Shown here: positions 24,637-33,764 of the stretch, one piece after another
How the letters are laid out: the number at the start of each line of letters is the position of its first letter
How positions within the stretch are numbered: position 1 is the first letter of the stretch
Assembly: GCF_036075115.1 (NCBI RefSeq)
Contig: NZ_CP107958.1
Span: 3,658,001-3,722,000, forward strand
Source of the DNA: Streptomyces sp. NBC_00377
Lineage (GTDB): Bacteria; Actinomycetota; Actinomycetes; Streptomycetales; Streptomycetaceae
Length of the DNA: 64,000 nt
Direction: 5' to 3'
Made by a program: the position numbers and the translations under genes
Notes under the pieces: generated by a model
Databases searched by the model: none
What the model was told of the DNA's origin: nothing
Seen by the model: only the letters and a program-made list of their open reading frames with translations

Positions 24637-25797
24637 GTGACCCAGAGCCCTGCCACCCCGCTCCCCTCCCCCGACCAGTGCCGACACCTGCGCGTGGCGG
24701 CCTCGTTGACGCAGGCTCAGGTCGCCGCGCGGGTGGGGGTCACCCAGGGGACGGTGCGCGCGTGGGAGTCCGGCCGCACGACACCGCGCGGCCACAGGCG
24801 GGAGGCGTACGCAAAGCTGCTGGCATCACTGACCGGGACGGCCGAAGCGACGGACACCCTGAAGACGAACACCCGGAAGGCGGCACCTCCCACCCGGATG
24901 ACGGTGCGCCGGGGCAAGGACTCAGGATCCCCCCGAGCGGCATCGGCCCCCGCGACCACCCCGGTCACCCGCGCTCCCGTCGCCACTCCGCCCGGCACGT
25001 CCCCGACCCCCGCTCAGGCCTTCGACGCGCTCTACGCCTTCTGCGCCCCCGCGCTCGTACGGCAGACCTACCTGCTCTCCGGGCGGCGCGAACTGGCGCG
25101 GGAGTCGGTCGAGCGGGCGTTCCAACTGGCCTGGCAGCGCTGGCCCGAGGTGGCCGTGGACCGCGACCCGCCGGGCTGGGTACGGGCGACGGCGTACGAG
25201 TACGCACTGTCCCCCTGGCACCGGTTCCGGCCCCGTTACCGCAACCCGGAGCCGCCCCCGGCCGACGCGTCCGACCGTGCGCTGCTGGACGCCCTGCTGG
25301 CCCTCCCCGCGCCGTACCGCCGCACGCTCCTCCTCTACGACGGTCTCGGCCTCGATCTCCCGGAGACCGCGGCGGAGACGGAGGCGAGCACGCCCGCGGC
25401 CGCGAACCGGCTGCTGCACGCCCGCGCGGCCGTCGCCGAGCGGCTGCCCGAGCTGGCGAACCCCGCCCGGCTGCACCGGCGGCTGGCGGAGGTGGCGTCC
25501 GCCGAACGGCTGCGCGCCGCCAAGCCGCCCACGGTGCGGACCGGCGGCGAGCAGCGGGCACGCTTCTGGACCAGGACGGCGATCGCGTTCACGGTCGCGA
25601 TCGTCGGCGCGACCGCGCTGACCCTGCGTACCGCGCCCACCCGCTACGAGCCCCCGGTTCCCCCCGGCGAGACCGTCCAGGGCGTCCCCCCGCGGGCGGC
25701 CCCGGGCACGCTCTCGAACAAGGAACTGAAACTGCGGTCCAAGCTGAGATCCGAGACCCAGCACGGTCCCCAGCGGCTCATCCCCCTGCCCGGCTGA
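24637..25797 (+). CDS. HTH / sigma-factor-like / membrane-anchor fusion protein
   Basis: 386-aa three-part protein. Residues about 10-65 are an XRE-family HTH (LTQAQVAARVGVTQGTVRAWESG). Residues about 130-290 resemble ECF sigma factors: AFDALYAFCAPALVRQTYLLSG like region 2, and LLALPAPYRRTLLLYDGLGLDLPETAAETEAST like a decayed region 4. Near 315-335 there is one membrane segment (IAFTVAIVGATALTL), followed by an outside tail. A sigma-like protein tethered to the membrane is unusual, and it may work as a membrane-bound regulator or sequestered sigma. The GTG at 24637 is chosen for GAAGGG 7 nt upstream. Ends before the sucD terminator. Confidence 0.75.
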   Translation: MTQSPATPLPSPDQCRHLRVAASLTQAQVAARVGVTQGTVRAWESGRTTPRGHRREAYAKLLASLTGTAEATDTLKTNTRKAAPPTRMTVRRGKDSGSPRAASAPATTPVTRAPVATPPGTSPTPAQAFDALYAFCAPALVRQTYLLSGRRELARESVERAFQLAWQRWPEVAVDRDPPGWVRATAYEYALSPWHRFRPRYRNPEPPPADASDRALLDALLALPAPYRRTLLLYDGLGLDLPETAAETEASTPAAANRLLHARAAVAERLPELANPARLHRRLAEVASAERLRAAKPPTVRTGGEQRARFWTRTAIAFTVAIVGATALTLRTAPTRYEPPVPPGETVQGVPPRAAPGTLSNKELKLRSKLRSETQHGPQRLIPLPG

Positions 25798-25947
25798 TCC
25801 CTCCCCACCGCGCCGCCCCGCCGCCCCCTCCGCCGCCCCGATGTTCCGCCGCTGTGCCCCTGCCCCTGCTCCTGTCCCTGCCGAGTTCACGGTCGGCCGA
25901 GCCCACCGCCGGCGAGCGGCGCCGCCTGCCGGCACGGTGCCAGGAAA

Positions 25948-25990
25948 TGCCGGTGGGCCCGCCCCCGCAAGGGGAACGGGCCCACCGGCA
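25948..25990. terminator. Strong terminator shared by sucCD and the HTH/sigma-like gene
   Basis: Perfect 14-bp stem TGCCGGTGGGCCCG / CGGGCCCACCGGCA; the loop itself can pair as CCCC-gcaa-GGGG. It sits 12 nt after the sucD stop. Confidence 0.88.
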
Positions 25991-26002
25991 CGTGGCTGAG
26001 GA

Positions 26003-26890
26003 TCAGCCGGCCGCGAGGATCTCGCGGGCCAGCTTCGCCGTCTCGGTCGGCGTCTTGCCGACCTTGACGCCGGCGGCCTCGAGGGCCTCCTTCTTCGCCT
26101 GGGCGGTGCCGGAGGAACCGGAGACGATGGCGCCGGCGTGGCCCATGGTCTTGCCCTCGGGCGCGGTGAAGCCCGCGACGTAGCCGACGACCGGCTTCTT
26201 CACGTTGTCCTTGATGAAGGCCGCGGCCCGCTCCTCGGCGTCGCCGCCGATCTCACCGATCATGACGATCAGGTCGGTGTCGGGGTCGGCCTCGAACGCG
26301 GCGAGCGCGTCGATGTGCGTCGTGCCGATGATCGGGTCGCCACCGATGCCGACGGCGGACGAGAAGCCGATGTCACGCAGCTCGTACATCATCTGGTAGG
26401 TCAGCGTGCCGGACTTCGAGACCAGACCGATGCGGCCCGGCTTCGTGATGTCGCCCGGGATGATGCCGGCGTTCGACTGGCCCGGCGTGATGAGACCGGG
26501 GCAGTTCGGGCCGATGATCCGGGTCTTGTCGCCCTTGGACCCGGCGTACGCGTAGAACGCGGCCGAGTCGTGGACGGCGATGCCCTCGGTGATGACGACC
26601 GCGAGGGGGATCTCGGCGTCGATCGCCTCGACGACGGCGGCCTTCGCGAAGGCCGGCGGCACGAAGAGGACGGACACGTTGGCGCCCGTCTTCTCGATCG
26701 CCTCGGCGACGGTGCCGAAGACCGGGATCTCGGTGCCGTCGATGTCGACGGAGGTGCCCGCCTTGCGGGGGTTCACGCCACCGACGATGTTGGAGCCGTC
26801 CGCCAGCATGAGCTTGGTGTGCTTCATGCCCGTGGCACCGGTCATGCCCTGGACGATGATCTTGCTGTCCTTGTTCAGGAAGATAGCCAT
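26003..26890 (-). CDS. sucD: Succinyl-CoA synthetase alpha subunit
   Basis: 295-aa alpha subunit (ADP/GDP-forming), TCA cycle substrate-level phosphorylation. The N-terminus holds the CoA-binding motif VQGMTGATGMKHTKLML. The phosphorylated His is in MGHAGAIVSG (about residue 247), and the gate sequence IGPNCPGLITPG lies at about 125. It follows sucC by 21 nt in the same operon and ends at a strong terminator. Confidence 0.97.
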   Translation of the reverse strand: MAIFLNKDSKIIVQGMTGATGMKHTKLMLADGSNIVGGVNPRKAGTSVDIDGTEIPVFGTVAEAIEKTGANVSVLFVPPAFAKAAVVEAIDAEIPLAVVITEGIAVHDSAAFYAYAGSKGDKTRIIGPNCPGLITPGQSNAGIIPGDITKPGRIGLVSKSGTLTYQMMYELRDIGFSSAVGIGGDPIIGTTHIDALAAFEADPDTDLIVMIGEIGGDAEERAAAFIKDNVKKPVVGYVAGFTAPEGKTMGHAGAIVSGSSGTAQAKKEALEAAGVKVGKTPTETAKLAREILAAG

Positions 26891-26911
26891 GGCTGTTCTG
26901 TCCCTCTTCCC

Positions 26912-28090
26912 TTACTTCGCAGCCGCGAGCTCGGCGGCCTTGTCGGCCGCGCCGTCCATGGTGTCCACACGCTGGACCAGCGGGTGGTTGGCGTCGGAGA
27001 GGATCTTGCGACCCAGCTCGGCGTTGTTGCCGTCGAGACGGACGACCAGCGGCTTGGTGACTTCCTCACCCTTGTCCGCGAGCAGCTGGAGCGCCTGGAC
27101 GATGCCGTTGGCGACCTCGTCACAGGCGGTGATGCCACCGAAGACGTTGACGAAGACGGACTTGACGTCCGGGTCGCCGAGGATGATCTCCAGGCCGTTC
27201 GCCATGACGGCGGCGGAGGCGCCACCGCCGATGTCGAGGAAGTTGGCGGGCTTGACGCCACCGTGCGCCTCACCGGCGTACGCGACGACGTCCAGGGTGC
27301 TCATGACGAGACCCGCGCCGTTGCCGATGATGCCGACCTCGCCGTCGAGCTTGACGTAGTTGAGGTTCTTCGCCTTGGCGGCGGCCTCGAGCGGGTTGGC
27401 CGACGCGTGGTCGACGAACTCCTCGTGGCCCGGCTGACGGAACTCGGCGTTCTCGTCCAGCGACACCTTGCCGTCGAGGGCGATGACGTCGCCGGAGGCG
27501 ACCTTCGCCAGCGGGTTGACCTCGACGAGGAGGGCGTCCTCCTCGATGAAGGTCTTCCACAGCGTCACGAGGACGTTGGCGACCTTGTCGGCGACCTCGG
27601 CCGGGAACCTCGCGGCCTCGACGATCTCGCGGGCCTTCTCGGGGGTCACACCCTCGTTGGCGTCGATCGGCGTCTTGGCGACGGCCTCCGGACGGGTGGC
27701 CGCCACCTCCTCGATCTCCATGCCGCCCTCGACGGACGCGATGGAGAGGAAGGTGCGGTTGGCACGGTCGAGGAGGAAGGAGACGTAGTACTCCTCCAGG
27801 ATCTCCGGGGCCGTCTCGGCGATCATCACCTTGTGGACCGTGTGGCCCTTGATGTCCATGCCGAGGATGTCCGTCGCACGGGCGACGGCCTCGTCCGGGG
27901 TGGCGGCCAGCTTCACGCCGCCGGCCTTGCCGCGGCCGCCGACCTTCACCTGGGCCTTGACGACGGACTTGCCACCGAGACGCTCGGTGGCTGCGCGGGC
28001 CGCCTCAGGCGTGTCGATGACTTCACCGGCCAGCACCGGTACATCGTGCTTGGCGAAGAGGTCCCTCGCCTGGTACTCGAACAGGTCCAC
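26912..28090 (-). CDS. sucC: Succinyl-CoA synthetase beta subunit
   Basis: 392-aa beta subunit with an N-terminal ATP-grasp domain (MDLFEYQARDLFAKHDVPV; KAQVKVGGRGKAGGVKLA) and a C-terminal CoA-ligase-type domain (VFVNVFGGITACDEVANGI). Together with sucD it makes the heterotetramer that converts succinyl-CoA to succinate. First gene of the operon; the promoter should lie in the roughly 250 nt upstream. Confidence 0.97.
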   Translation of the reverse strand: MDLFEYQARDLFAKHDVPVLAGEVIDTPEAARAATERLGGKSVVKAQVKVGGRGKAGGVKLAATPDEAVARATDILGMDIKGHTVHKVMIAETAPEILEEYYVSFLLDRANRTFLSIASVEGGMEIEEVAATRPEAVAKTPIDANEGVTPEKAREIVEAARFPAEVADKVANVLVTLWKTFIEEDALLVEVNPLAKVASGDVIALDGKVSLDENAEFRQPGHEEFVDHASANPLEAAAKAKNLNYVKLDGEVGIIGNGAGLVMSTLDVVAYAGEAHGGVKPANFLDIGGGASAAVMANGLEIILGDPDVKSVFVNVFGGITACDEVANGIVQALQLLADKGEEVTKPLVVRLDGNNAELGRKILSDANHPLVQRVDTMDGAADKAAELAAAK

Positions 28091-28374
28091 GCGCTTCCGT
28101 CCCTATCAGTGATCTCGCGGTTCGTTGTCTGCGTGGGCGTGCCGCGAGGGCAACGTGACGTCCGCTTCGTCTGTCAGTCACAAGGGAGGCGCACACGGTG
28201 TCCGAGCGCGCGGCATGTCCGTCTCGCAGGTTATCGCTGCTTGCAGGAGGCCCCTAAATCGAGGGTCACACCTGAGCGGTGATACCTGTCACATGATGCC
28301 GGGATCACTGGCACCCCGTGCCGGATGTGAGGCGGACGCGAGTCCGCTGGGCGGGCTCTCGGCGGGATGCCAGC
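28091..28374. promoter_or_regulatory. Upstream region of sucC
   Basis: About 280 nt containing the sucC 5' region. It is less GC-rich near 28235-28300 (for example around ATCGAGGGTCACACC), where a promoter is plausible. No riboswitch fold or clear -35/-10 was identified and no ORF is supported. Confidence 0.35.
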
Positions 28375-28412
28375 GGGGCCTCACCGGGTTGGGATTGGCC
28401 CGGTGAGGCCCC
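28375..28412. terminator. Orphan strong hairpin terminator
   Basis: Perfect 14-bp stem GGGGCCTCACCGGG / CCCGGTGAGGCCCC with a 10-nt loop, followed by a smaller AGCCCCT-c-AGGGGCT hairpin (28419-28433). It belongs to no recognised gene: sucC starts 285 nt away and points away from it. It implies a transcript ending here from either side. Confidence 0.8.
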
Positions 28413-28649
28413 TGGAACAGCCCCTCAGGGGCTCAGGGCGCGCGATCCCCACCCCAATGGGGACCACTCGACCCCGTCCATGAGGTCTCGGCCCGACAGA
28501 CCGATGGCTTTCGGCCGTCCGGGGGCTGACGCCTCACGGAGTCAACCGGTCAGTCGCGGTTCGCGCTGCCGGAGTGTGTGGTGTGCGGGCCGCCCGGACT
28601 GCGCGGCCCACGCCCTTCACCTCACCTGCGTCGCCTGCGTCCCATACGT

Positions 28650-28832
28650 CACCTGCCCGGCCTGTACCGCCTGGCTTGCCTGCCTGGCCTGGCTTGCCTG
28701 TACCGCCTGGCCTGCCTGGCTTACCTGTACCGCCTGGCTTACCTGTACCGCCTGGCTTACCTGTACCGCCCGGCTTGCCTGTACCGCCCGGCTTGCCTGC
28801 CTGCCTGGCTTACCTGCCTGGCTTCCGTGGCG
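28650..28832. repeat. Tandem 18-bp/9-bp repeat array
   Basis: Units of CTGTACCGCCTGGCTTAC and variants begin at 28662, 28698, 28725, 28743, 28761 and 28779, with 9-bp half units (CTGCCTGGC) filling the gaps. All units are multiples of 9 bp, so reading frames on both strands stay open through it and give spurious repetitive peptides. No frame has convincing coding bias. Confidence 0.85.
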
Positions 28833-29014
28833 TGCCACCCGGTGTGACCCTTCCGGTCCGTCCGGCTCCGACGGCTCCGGACGACCGGCCGGGCGACGCC
28901 GTCGACGTGACACCGGCATCGGGGACCGGCGGCATGCCCGCACCGGAGCGGGCGACGTCCGTGCAGGGAGCGGGTGGACGACCGGGGTGGGCCGCTCCGG
29001 CCTGCGCCGAAGAA

Positions 29015-29461
29015 TCACCCGGGAGGGGAAGCGGGGTCGCCCGTCCTACACGGGGAAGACCTGGATGCCCCGGTGTGCCTGACCCGCGTCCCGGCCGCGT
29101 CGGAGCGCACGACACCGCCGGAGACCAGCCGTAGCGGCACCGGATGACACGACGCGACGGCAGGCTCGTCGTGTCGCCTCGGAGCACCTCCGCCGAGCAC
29201 CGGCCCACCGCTCAGGACACCGTCGTACCCACCGGCGGGCCCGGGGGGCTCGGAGGACTCGGGGAGGTCCGGTGCGACCGCGGTCCGCCCGGTCACCGCG
29301 GCCGGTGTGGGCCGGCCCTCCGCCGCATGCGCGTGTTCGCCGCGGAGGAACGCGAGCGCGACCGACGGACCCGGCAGCAGGGCGAGTTGCAGCACGCGCC
29401 GCCTCACCGCGCCGCGCGGCACGCGCGGGGCGGCAACAGTCGAAGCGGTGGGCCAGGTCAA
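29015..29461 (-). CDS. Possible small secreted protein (weak)
   Basis: 148-aa frame on the minus strand with strong G/C bias at third positions throughout. Around residues 20-48 it looks like a signal peptide: arginines, then VLQLALLPGPSVALAFL, then an AHA-AEG cleavage-like site. The start would be TTG with GGGAGG 12 nt upstream. The remainder has no recognised domain, and the frame ends abruptly in a Pro/Arg-rich tail, so truncation or a frameshift is possible. It lies upstream of the repeat array and the orphan terminator on the same strand. It may be chance; a homolog search is needed to keep it. Confidence 0.3.
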   Translation of the reverse strand: MTWPTASTVAAPRVPRGAVRRRVLQLALLPGPSVALAFLRGEHAHAAEGRPTPAAVTGRTAVAPDLPESSEPPGPAGGYDGVLSGGPVLGGGAPRRHDEPAVASCHPVPLRLVSGGVVRSDAAGTRVRHTGASRSSPCRTGDPASPPG

Positions 29462-29539
29462 GAGGGGACGTTCCTCCCGTGCGGCGGCAACGTGGCCCCA
29501 GATCCTTGCACGGGCGCCCCTCGGTTGCGCAAGCCCCTG

Positions 29540-29553
29540 TTACCGATGGGTAA
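29540..29553. promoter_or_regulatory. Short inverted repeat TTACCGATGGGTAA
   Basis: TTACC-gatg-GGTAA, 79 nt upstream of the possible secreted ORF and 42 nt past the VWA stop. This small AT-flanked dyad is of the type bound by TetR-family dimers. Speculative. Confidence 0.25.
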
Positions 29554-29594
29554 GCATGTCGGCCGTGCCCCTTCCGCCGGCGTTCCCTCTCCTC

Positions 29595-30767
29595 TCAGGC
29601 GGTGTCCGGCACCGGCAGCGGACGCTTCTCGATCGCCGCCGCCAAGACCTCCGGGAAGAGATCGGGCGTGCAGGCGAACGCCGGCGCCCCCAGCACCGCG
29701 AGGGCGGCCGCGTGCTCACGGTCGTAGGCGGGCGCCCCCTCGTCCGACAGCGCGAGCAACGCGACGAACTGCACGCCCGACGCCTTCATCGCCGCGACCC
29801 GCTTGAGCATCTCGTCCCGTATACCGCCCTCGTACAGGTCGCTGATGAGCACCACCACCGTCTCGGCGGGCCGGGTGATCTGCGACCCGCAGTACGCGAG
29901 CGCCCGGTTGATGTCCGTACCGCCGCCGAGCCGGGTGCCGAACAGGACGTCCACGGGGTCGTCGAGCCGGTCGGTGAGGTCGACGACCGACGTGTCGAAG
30001 ACGACGAGCCGGGTGCTGATCGCCCGCATCGACGCCAGCACCGCCCCGAAGACCGAGGCGTACACCACCGACGACGCCATCGACCCCGACTGGTCGATGC
30101 AGAGGATCACCTCCTTGCGCACGGACCGCGACGCCCGTCCGTACCCTACGAGCCGCTCCGGCACGACCGTCCCGTACTCGGGCAGGTAGTGCTTGAGATT
30201 GGCGGCGATCGTGCGGTTCCAGTCGATGTCGTGATGACGTGGACGGCGGACCCGCGTGCCACGGTCGAGGGCACCGGTGAGGGCGGCACGGGTGCGGGTG
30301 GCGAGCCGCTTCTCCAGATCCTCGACGACCTTGCGGACCACGGCCCGTGCCGTCTCCTTCGTCGTCTCGGGCATCGCCTTGTTCAGCGAGAGCAGCGTGC
30401 CGACGAGATGCACGTCGGCCTCCACCGCCTCCAGCATCTCCGGCTCCAGCAGGAGCGCGGACAGCCCGAGCCGGTCCATGGCGTCGCGCTGCATGATCTG
30501 TACGACGGAGGAGGGGAAGTACGTCCGGATGTCCCCGAGCCAGCGGGCCACCGACGGCGCCGACGCCCCGAGCCCGGCCGAGCGGTCCCGCCCCCCGCGC
30601 GCCGCGCCGTCCTTCCCGTAGAGCGCGGTGAGCGCCCCGTCCATCGCCGCGTCCCGCCCGGAGAGCCCGTGGCCGGTCCCGTCCGCCGTCTCGCCCCCGA
30701 GCACCAGCCGCCAGCGCCGCAACCGCTCCTGTCCGGCTTCCGTCGTCCCCGCGTCGATCGTCGTCAT
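29595..30767 (-). CDS. VWA domain protein of the MoxR/VWA/SWIM cassette (YehP-like)
   Basis: 390-aa protein with a C-terminal von Willebrand A domain. The MIDAS motif is ILCIDQSGSMASS near residue 215, with supporting metal residues in LLFGT-like TRLGGGTDINRAL and VVLISDLYEGG. The N-terminal ~200 residues are helical and hydrophilic with no named domain. VWA proteins next to MoxR ATPases usually act as metal-dependent adaptors in chaperone-like or metal-insertion complexes. The start overlaps the DUF5682 stop by 4 nt (ATGA), so it is the last gene of the MoxR-DUF5682-VWA operon. Resembles E. coli YehP by context and architecture. Confidence 0.85.
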   Translation of the reverse strand: MTTIDAGTTEAGQERLRRWRLVLGGETADGTGHGLSGRDAAMDGALTALYGKDGAARGGRDRSAGLGASAPSVARWLGDIRTYFPSSVVQIMQRDAMDRLGLSALLLEPEMLEAVEADVHLVGTLLSLNKAMPETTKETARAVVRKVVEDLEKRLATRTRAALTGALDRGTRVRRPRHHDIDWNRTIAANLKHYLPEYGTVVPERLVGYGRASRSVRKEVILCIDQSGSMASSVVYASVFGAVLASMRAISTRLVVFDTSVVDLTDRLDDPVDVLFGTRLGGGTDINRALAYCGSQITRPAETVVVLISDLYEGGIRDEMLKRVAAMKASGVQFVALLALSDEGAPAYDREHAAALAVLGAPAFACTPDLFPEVLAAAIEKRPLPVPDTA

Positions 30768-33619
30768 GTGCCCGCCTCCGCAAGCTCGTCGTCGACCCTG
30801 CCGGGGTCCAGCCCGAGCAGCAGCCGCACCACCGGCAGGACGGCGTCCGCGCGTCCCGCGTCGAGCCCGGCCGCGAACCCGGGTGTCCCGGAGCCCGCGC
30901 CCGTCCCTCCGCCGCTTCTGTGGCCAGGGCCGCGCCGGACCAGTTCACCGAGCGTTCTGCGCACTCCCGCCTCGTACGACGAGAACGTCCGCCGCAGCAA
31001 CGGCAGGACATCGGTGAACGCCTCCGCCGGCACCGCCGTGAGCCACCGGTCGACCAGCCCGAGCAGCCGTTCGTCGTGCACGAGGAGCATCCCGCCCCCC
31101 GCTCCGCCCCCGACGAATCCCTCGATCCAGCCAGCCGCGTCCGACGGCGGTGTCCCCGGTGACAGGGCGAGCCCCATGAGTCGCGCCGCTTCGTCCTGGT
31201 CCACCTCCCCCTCGTCCAGAAGCAGCCGCACGGCCCGCCCTCGGATCACCCCTGGCACGCTGTCCCGTCGGGAGAGCACCCCCAGCACCCCCCGCCAGCG
31301 CGCCCGCAGGCCCCCGCGCCCCTCTCCTGGTTCGCCGCTCCGGTCCCGTCCCTCACCGAGACCCCGGCCTCCCACCTCGAAAGCACCGGGCAGCCCTCCG
31401 CCACCGCCGGTCACCCGGGCCCCGGGGGAACCTCCCAGTGCGCCGCCGGGCGCGCCGCCAAGTTTCTGCTCGCCGACGTCGCCGACCTCGGCGGCACCCG
31501 GCAGCCCCCTGCCACCCCCCGTCTCCCCGTCCCCGTGCGGAGCTCCCCCCGCTCCGGCGGGCGCGCCGCCGAACACCCGGTCGCCCCGCTGGACGGCGCC
31601 CGGCAGTCCTTCCCCGACGCCGGCCTCCACGGCCTCGGACCGGCCCTCCTGTGCTTCAGTTCCAGCGGGCGTGTCGGCCCGGTCCGCTCGGCCGCCCGCC
31701 CGGTCCATCCGGCCTGCTCGGCCCGGCTGTCCTGGCCGGTCGGCTCCGTCGGTCCCGTCGGTCCCGTCGGCCCCGTCGGCCCGCCCCGGAGGCGCCGCCG
31801 TCTCCTCCAGCAGTCCCACCGCCCCGTGCACCGCGTCCACGTGGCGCCGCATCTCGTCCGCCGCGTCCGCGTCCAGCGAAGCGCAGGCCGGGGGGAGGCC
31901 GACGAAGATCCGTTCGGCGAGGCCCGCGGCCACCTCCGCCAGCGCACCGGTGTCGGTGCCGCGTACGTCGCCGTAGCGCAGCGAGCGGACGAGCGCGGGC
32001 AGCGCCTGGGCGAGATGGCCGACGTCCGTGTCGAGGGCGGCCCGGTCCGCGAGGACCCGCATCACCGTGGGAAGCGCGTCCGGCAGCCCGGCCAGCAGAC
32101 AGCGCTCGGCGAGCCCTGTCACCTCGCCGAGGCCCCGCGCACCGACGGCTTCCGCCTCCGCCCTGGCGGTGGCCGCGGCGAGCACGGTCGTCCCCCACAC
32201 CCCCGCCTCGGCGGTCCGCACCGACAGCTCCGGCTCCCACCGCAGCCGCCACGTCTCCCGGAACGTCCCCGTGCTGCCGGGCGAGGCGGCCGGCACGCCC
32301 CAGCCGACGCGCAGCAGCCGCAGCCGGTGCAGGAGCCTGCTGCGCTCGGCGTCGTTCTCCTTGCGCAGATCGAGCGCCAGCTCGCGTTCGTCCGCCTCCG
32401 GTCTGAGCCGCAGCCGGCGCTGAAGCCGGTCGAGGTCGCGCTGCAACGGCACCGCGGGCGCGCCGGCCGGCACCTCACCCAGCACGTCCCCGACCACCAG
32501 CCGGTCGCGCACCAGCGCCAGCGGAACGTCCGACCCCTCGCACAGCACCGCGCGCGCCGCGTCGGTCGTCTCGCTCAGTCCGGGCAGCGGACGACCGCGC
32601 ACCGCGGCAAGCGTCTCGGCCAGCCGGACCGCCTCGATGACGTGCGCCGAGGACACGATCCGGTCCTCCTCACGCAGCAGGACCGCCACCTTCGTCAGCC
32701 AGCGCTCGACCGGCCGGTCCCGCGCACCGAACAGATGGGCGTACCAGCCCGGCGAGTCGATACCCGCGCCGTACCCTCCGGCCCGGGCCAGCCTGCGGTG
32801 TGTCCACGGCACCCAGGTCAGGTCGGCCTTGACCTTGGGCAGCCCCTTGAGCAGCGCACGGTCGGCCGCGACGGCGGCCTTCAGGCGCAGCGCGGGCACA
32901 TGCCAGGCGCCGCACACCACCGCCACCGCGTCCTCGCCGAACTCCCTCTGCGCCGCCCGCACCTGGAGACGCATGTACGCCTCCCGCACGAGGTCCCGGT
33001 CGTCACCCTCGCGCCCCGCGTCGGTGTCGTAGGCCTCCCTGAGCGCGCCCATGGCCTCCTCGATCACGGCGAACGGCGCGAACGGGTCCTTCGCCCCCGT
33101 GGACCGATGCTCGACGACGTCCTCCCACCAGCGCTCCGCGTCGTCGTACCCGGCGACCGCGGCGAGCCCCCCGAGCGGATCGCCCCGCACCTCTTCCCCG
33201 ACGCCCTCCTTCTCGTTCCCCTGCTCGCTCTCGCCGCCCTTGACGCCCTCCTCCCTCTTCCACGCCAGGGTGTGCGTGGCGGGGAGGTCGATGAAGCGGG
33301 CGGGGACACCGTGGTCCAGCGCCCAGCGCAGGGCGATCCACTCGGGGGAGAACGCGGCCATCGGCCAGAAGGCGGAGCGGCCGGGCTCGTCGACGGCGTG
33401 GGCGAGCAGCGCGACCGGCGGGTGCATGTCCTCGTCGGCGGCGAGCGGGATCAGCGCGTCGGCCTCGGGCGGCCCCTCGATCAGTACGGTCCGGGGCCGG
33501 GCGGCGTCGAGCGCCGCCCGTACCGCCCGCGCCGACCCCGGCCCGTGGTGACGCACCCCGAGCAGCAGCGGCCATGGCGCCCCCGCGTCCGGGCCGCCGC
33601 CCTCGTCGGCTCCTGTCAT
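30764..33619 (-). CDS. DUF5682 family protein (YehM-like)
   Basis: About 951-aa cytoplasmic protein, no signal peptide or membrane segment. The N-terminus (LLGVRHHGPGSARAVRAAL, VLIEGPPEADALIPLA) resembles the TraB/EreA/ChaN-like fold, in which conserved His and Glu residues form an active site. That family link is my inference from GVRHHGPGS and IEGPP. Between about residues 590 and 790 lies a long Gly/Ala/Arg/Asp low-complexity insert with GLPGA-containing repeats, probably a strain-specific linker. The ATG at 33619 is chosen; a GTG at 33691 adds 24 residues. Middle gene of the operon, function unknown here as in E. coli YehM. Confidence 0.82.
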   Translation of the reverse strand: MTGADEGGGPDAGAPWPLLLGVRHHGPGSARAVRAALDAARPRTVLIEGPPEADALIPLAADEDMHPPVALLAHAVDEPGRSAFWPMAAFSPEWIALRWALDHGVPARFIDLPATHTLAWKREEGVKGGESEQGNEKEGVGEEVRGDPLGGLAAVAGYDDAERWWEDVVEHRSTGAKDPFAPFAVIEEAMGALREAYDTDAGREGDDRDLVREAYMRLQVRAAQREFGEDAVAVVCGAWHVPALRLKAAVAADRALLKGLPKVKADLTWVPWTHRRLARAGGYGAGIDSPGWYAHLFGARDRPVERWLTKVAVLLREEDRIVSSAHVIEAVRLAETLAAVRGRPLPGLSETTDAARAVLCEGSDVPLALVRDRLVVGDVLGEVPAGAPAVPLQRDLDRLQRRLRLRPEADERELALDLRKENDAERSRLLHRLRLLRVGWGVPAASPGSTGTFRETWRLRWEPELSVRTAEAGVWGTTVLAAATARAEAEAVGARGLGEVTGLAERCLLAGLPDALPTVMRVLADRAALDTDVGHLAQALPALVRSLRYGDVRGTDTGALAEVAAGLAERIFVGLPPACASLDADAADEMRRHVDAVHGAVGLLEETAAPPGRADGADGTDGTDGADRPGQPGRAGRMDRAGGRADRADTPAGTEAQEGRSEAVEAGVGEGLPGAVQRGDRVFGGAPAGAGGAPHGDGETGGGRGLPGAAEVGDVGEQKLGGAPGGALGGSPGARVTGGGGGLPGAFEVGGRGLGEGRDRSGEPGEGRGGLRARWRGVLGVLSRRDSVPGVIRGRAVRLLLDEGEVDQDEAARLMGLALSPGTPPSDAAGWIEGFVGGGAGGGMLLVHDERLLGLVDRWLTAVPAEAFTDVLPLLRRTFSSYEAGVRRTLGELVRRGPGHRSGGGTGAGSGTPGFAAGLDAGRADAVLPVVRLLLGLDPGRVDDELAEAGT

Positions 33620-33764
33620 CCCGCCGCCCCACGCCTGCGGGGCCACCTCGTGTCGTCGTCCACTGTCACCCTCCACGCTCCCCGGGCCCACGCCCGGATC
33701 CCGGTGCTCCCCTTGTCGTCCCTGTCCCTGTCCCCGTGGCCGCCGTGGCCGCGGTAGGTCCCGT

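Noticed and set aside
28574..29134. A + strand frame rich in GLPVPP repeats, collagen-like at first sight
   Set aside because: The repeats come from the 18-bp DNA array, which keeps all frames open. Third-position G/C is low in this frame and no start with a ribosome site is seen.
29144..29806. A 220-aa + strand ORF at the end of the VWA gene
   Set aside because: It runs antisense into the VWA coding region with Arg/Pro-rich shadow composition.
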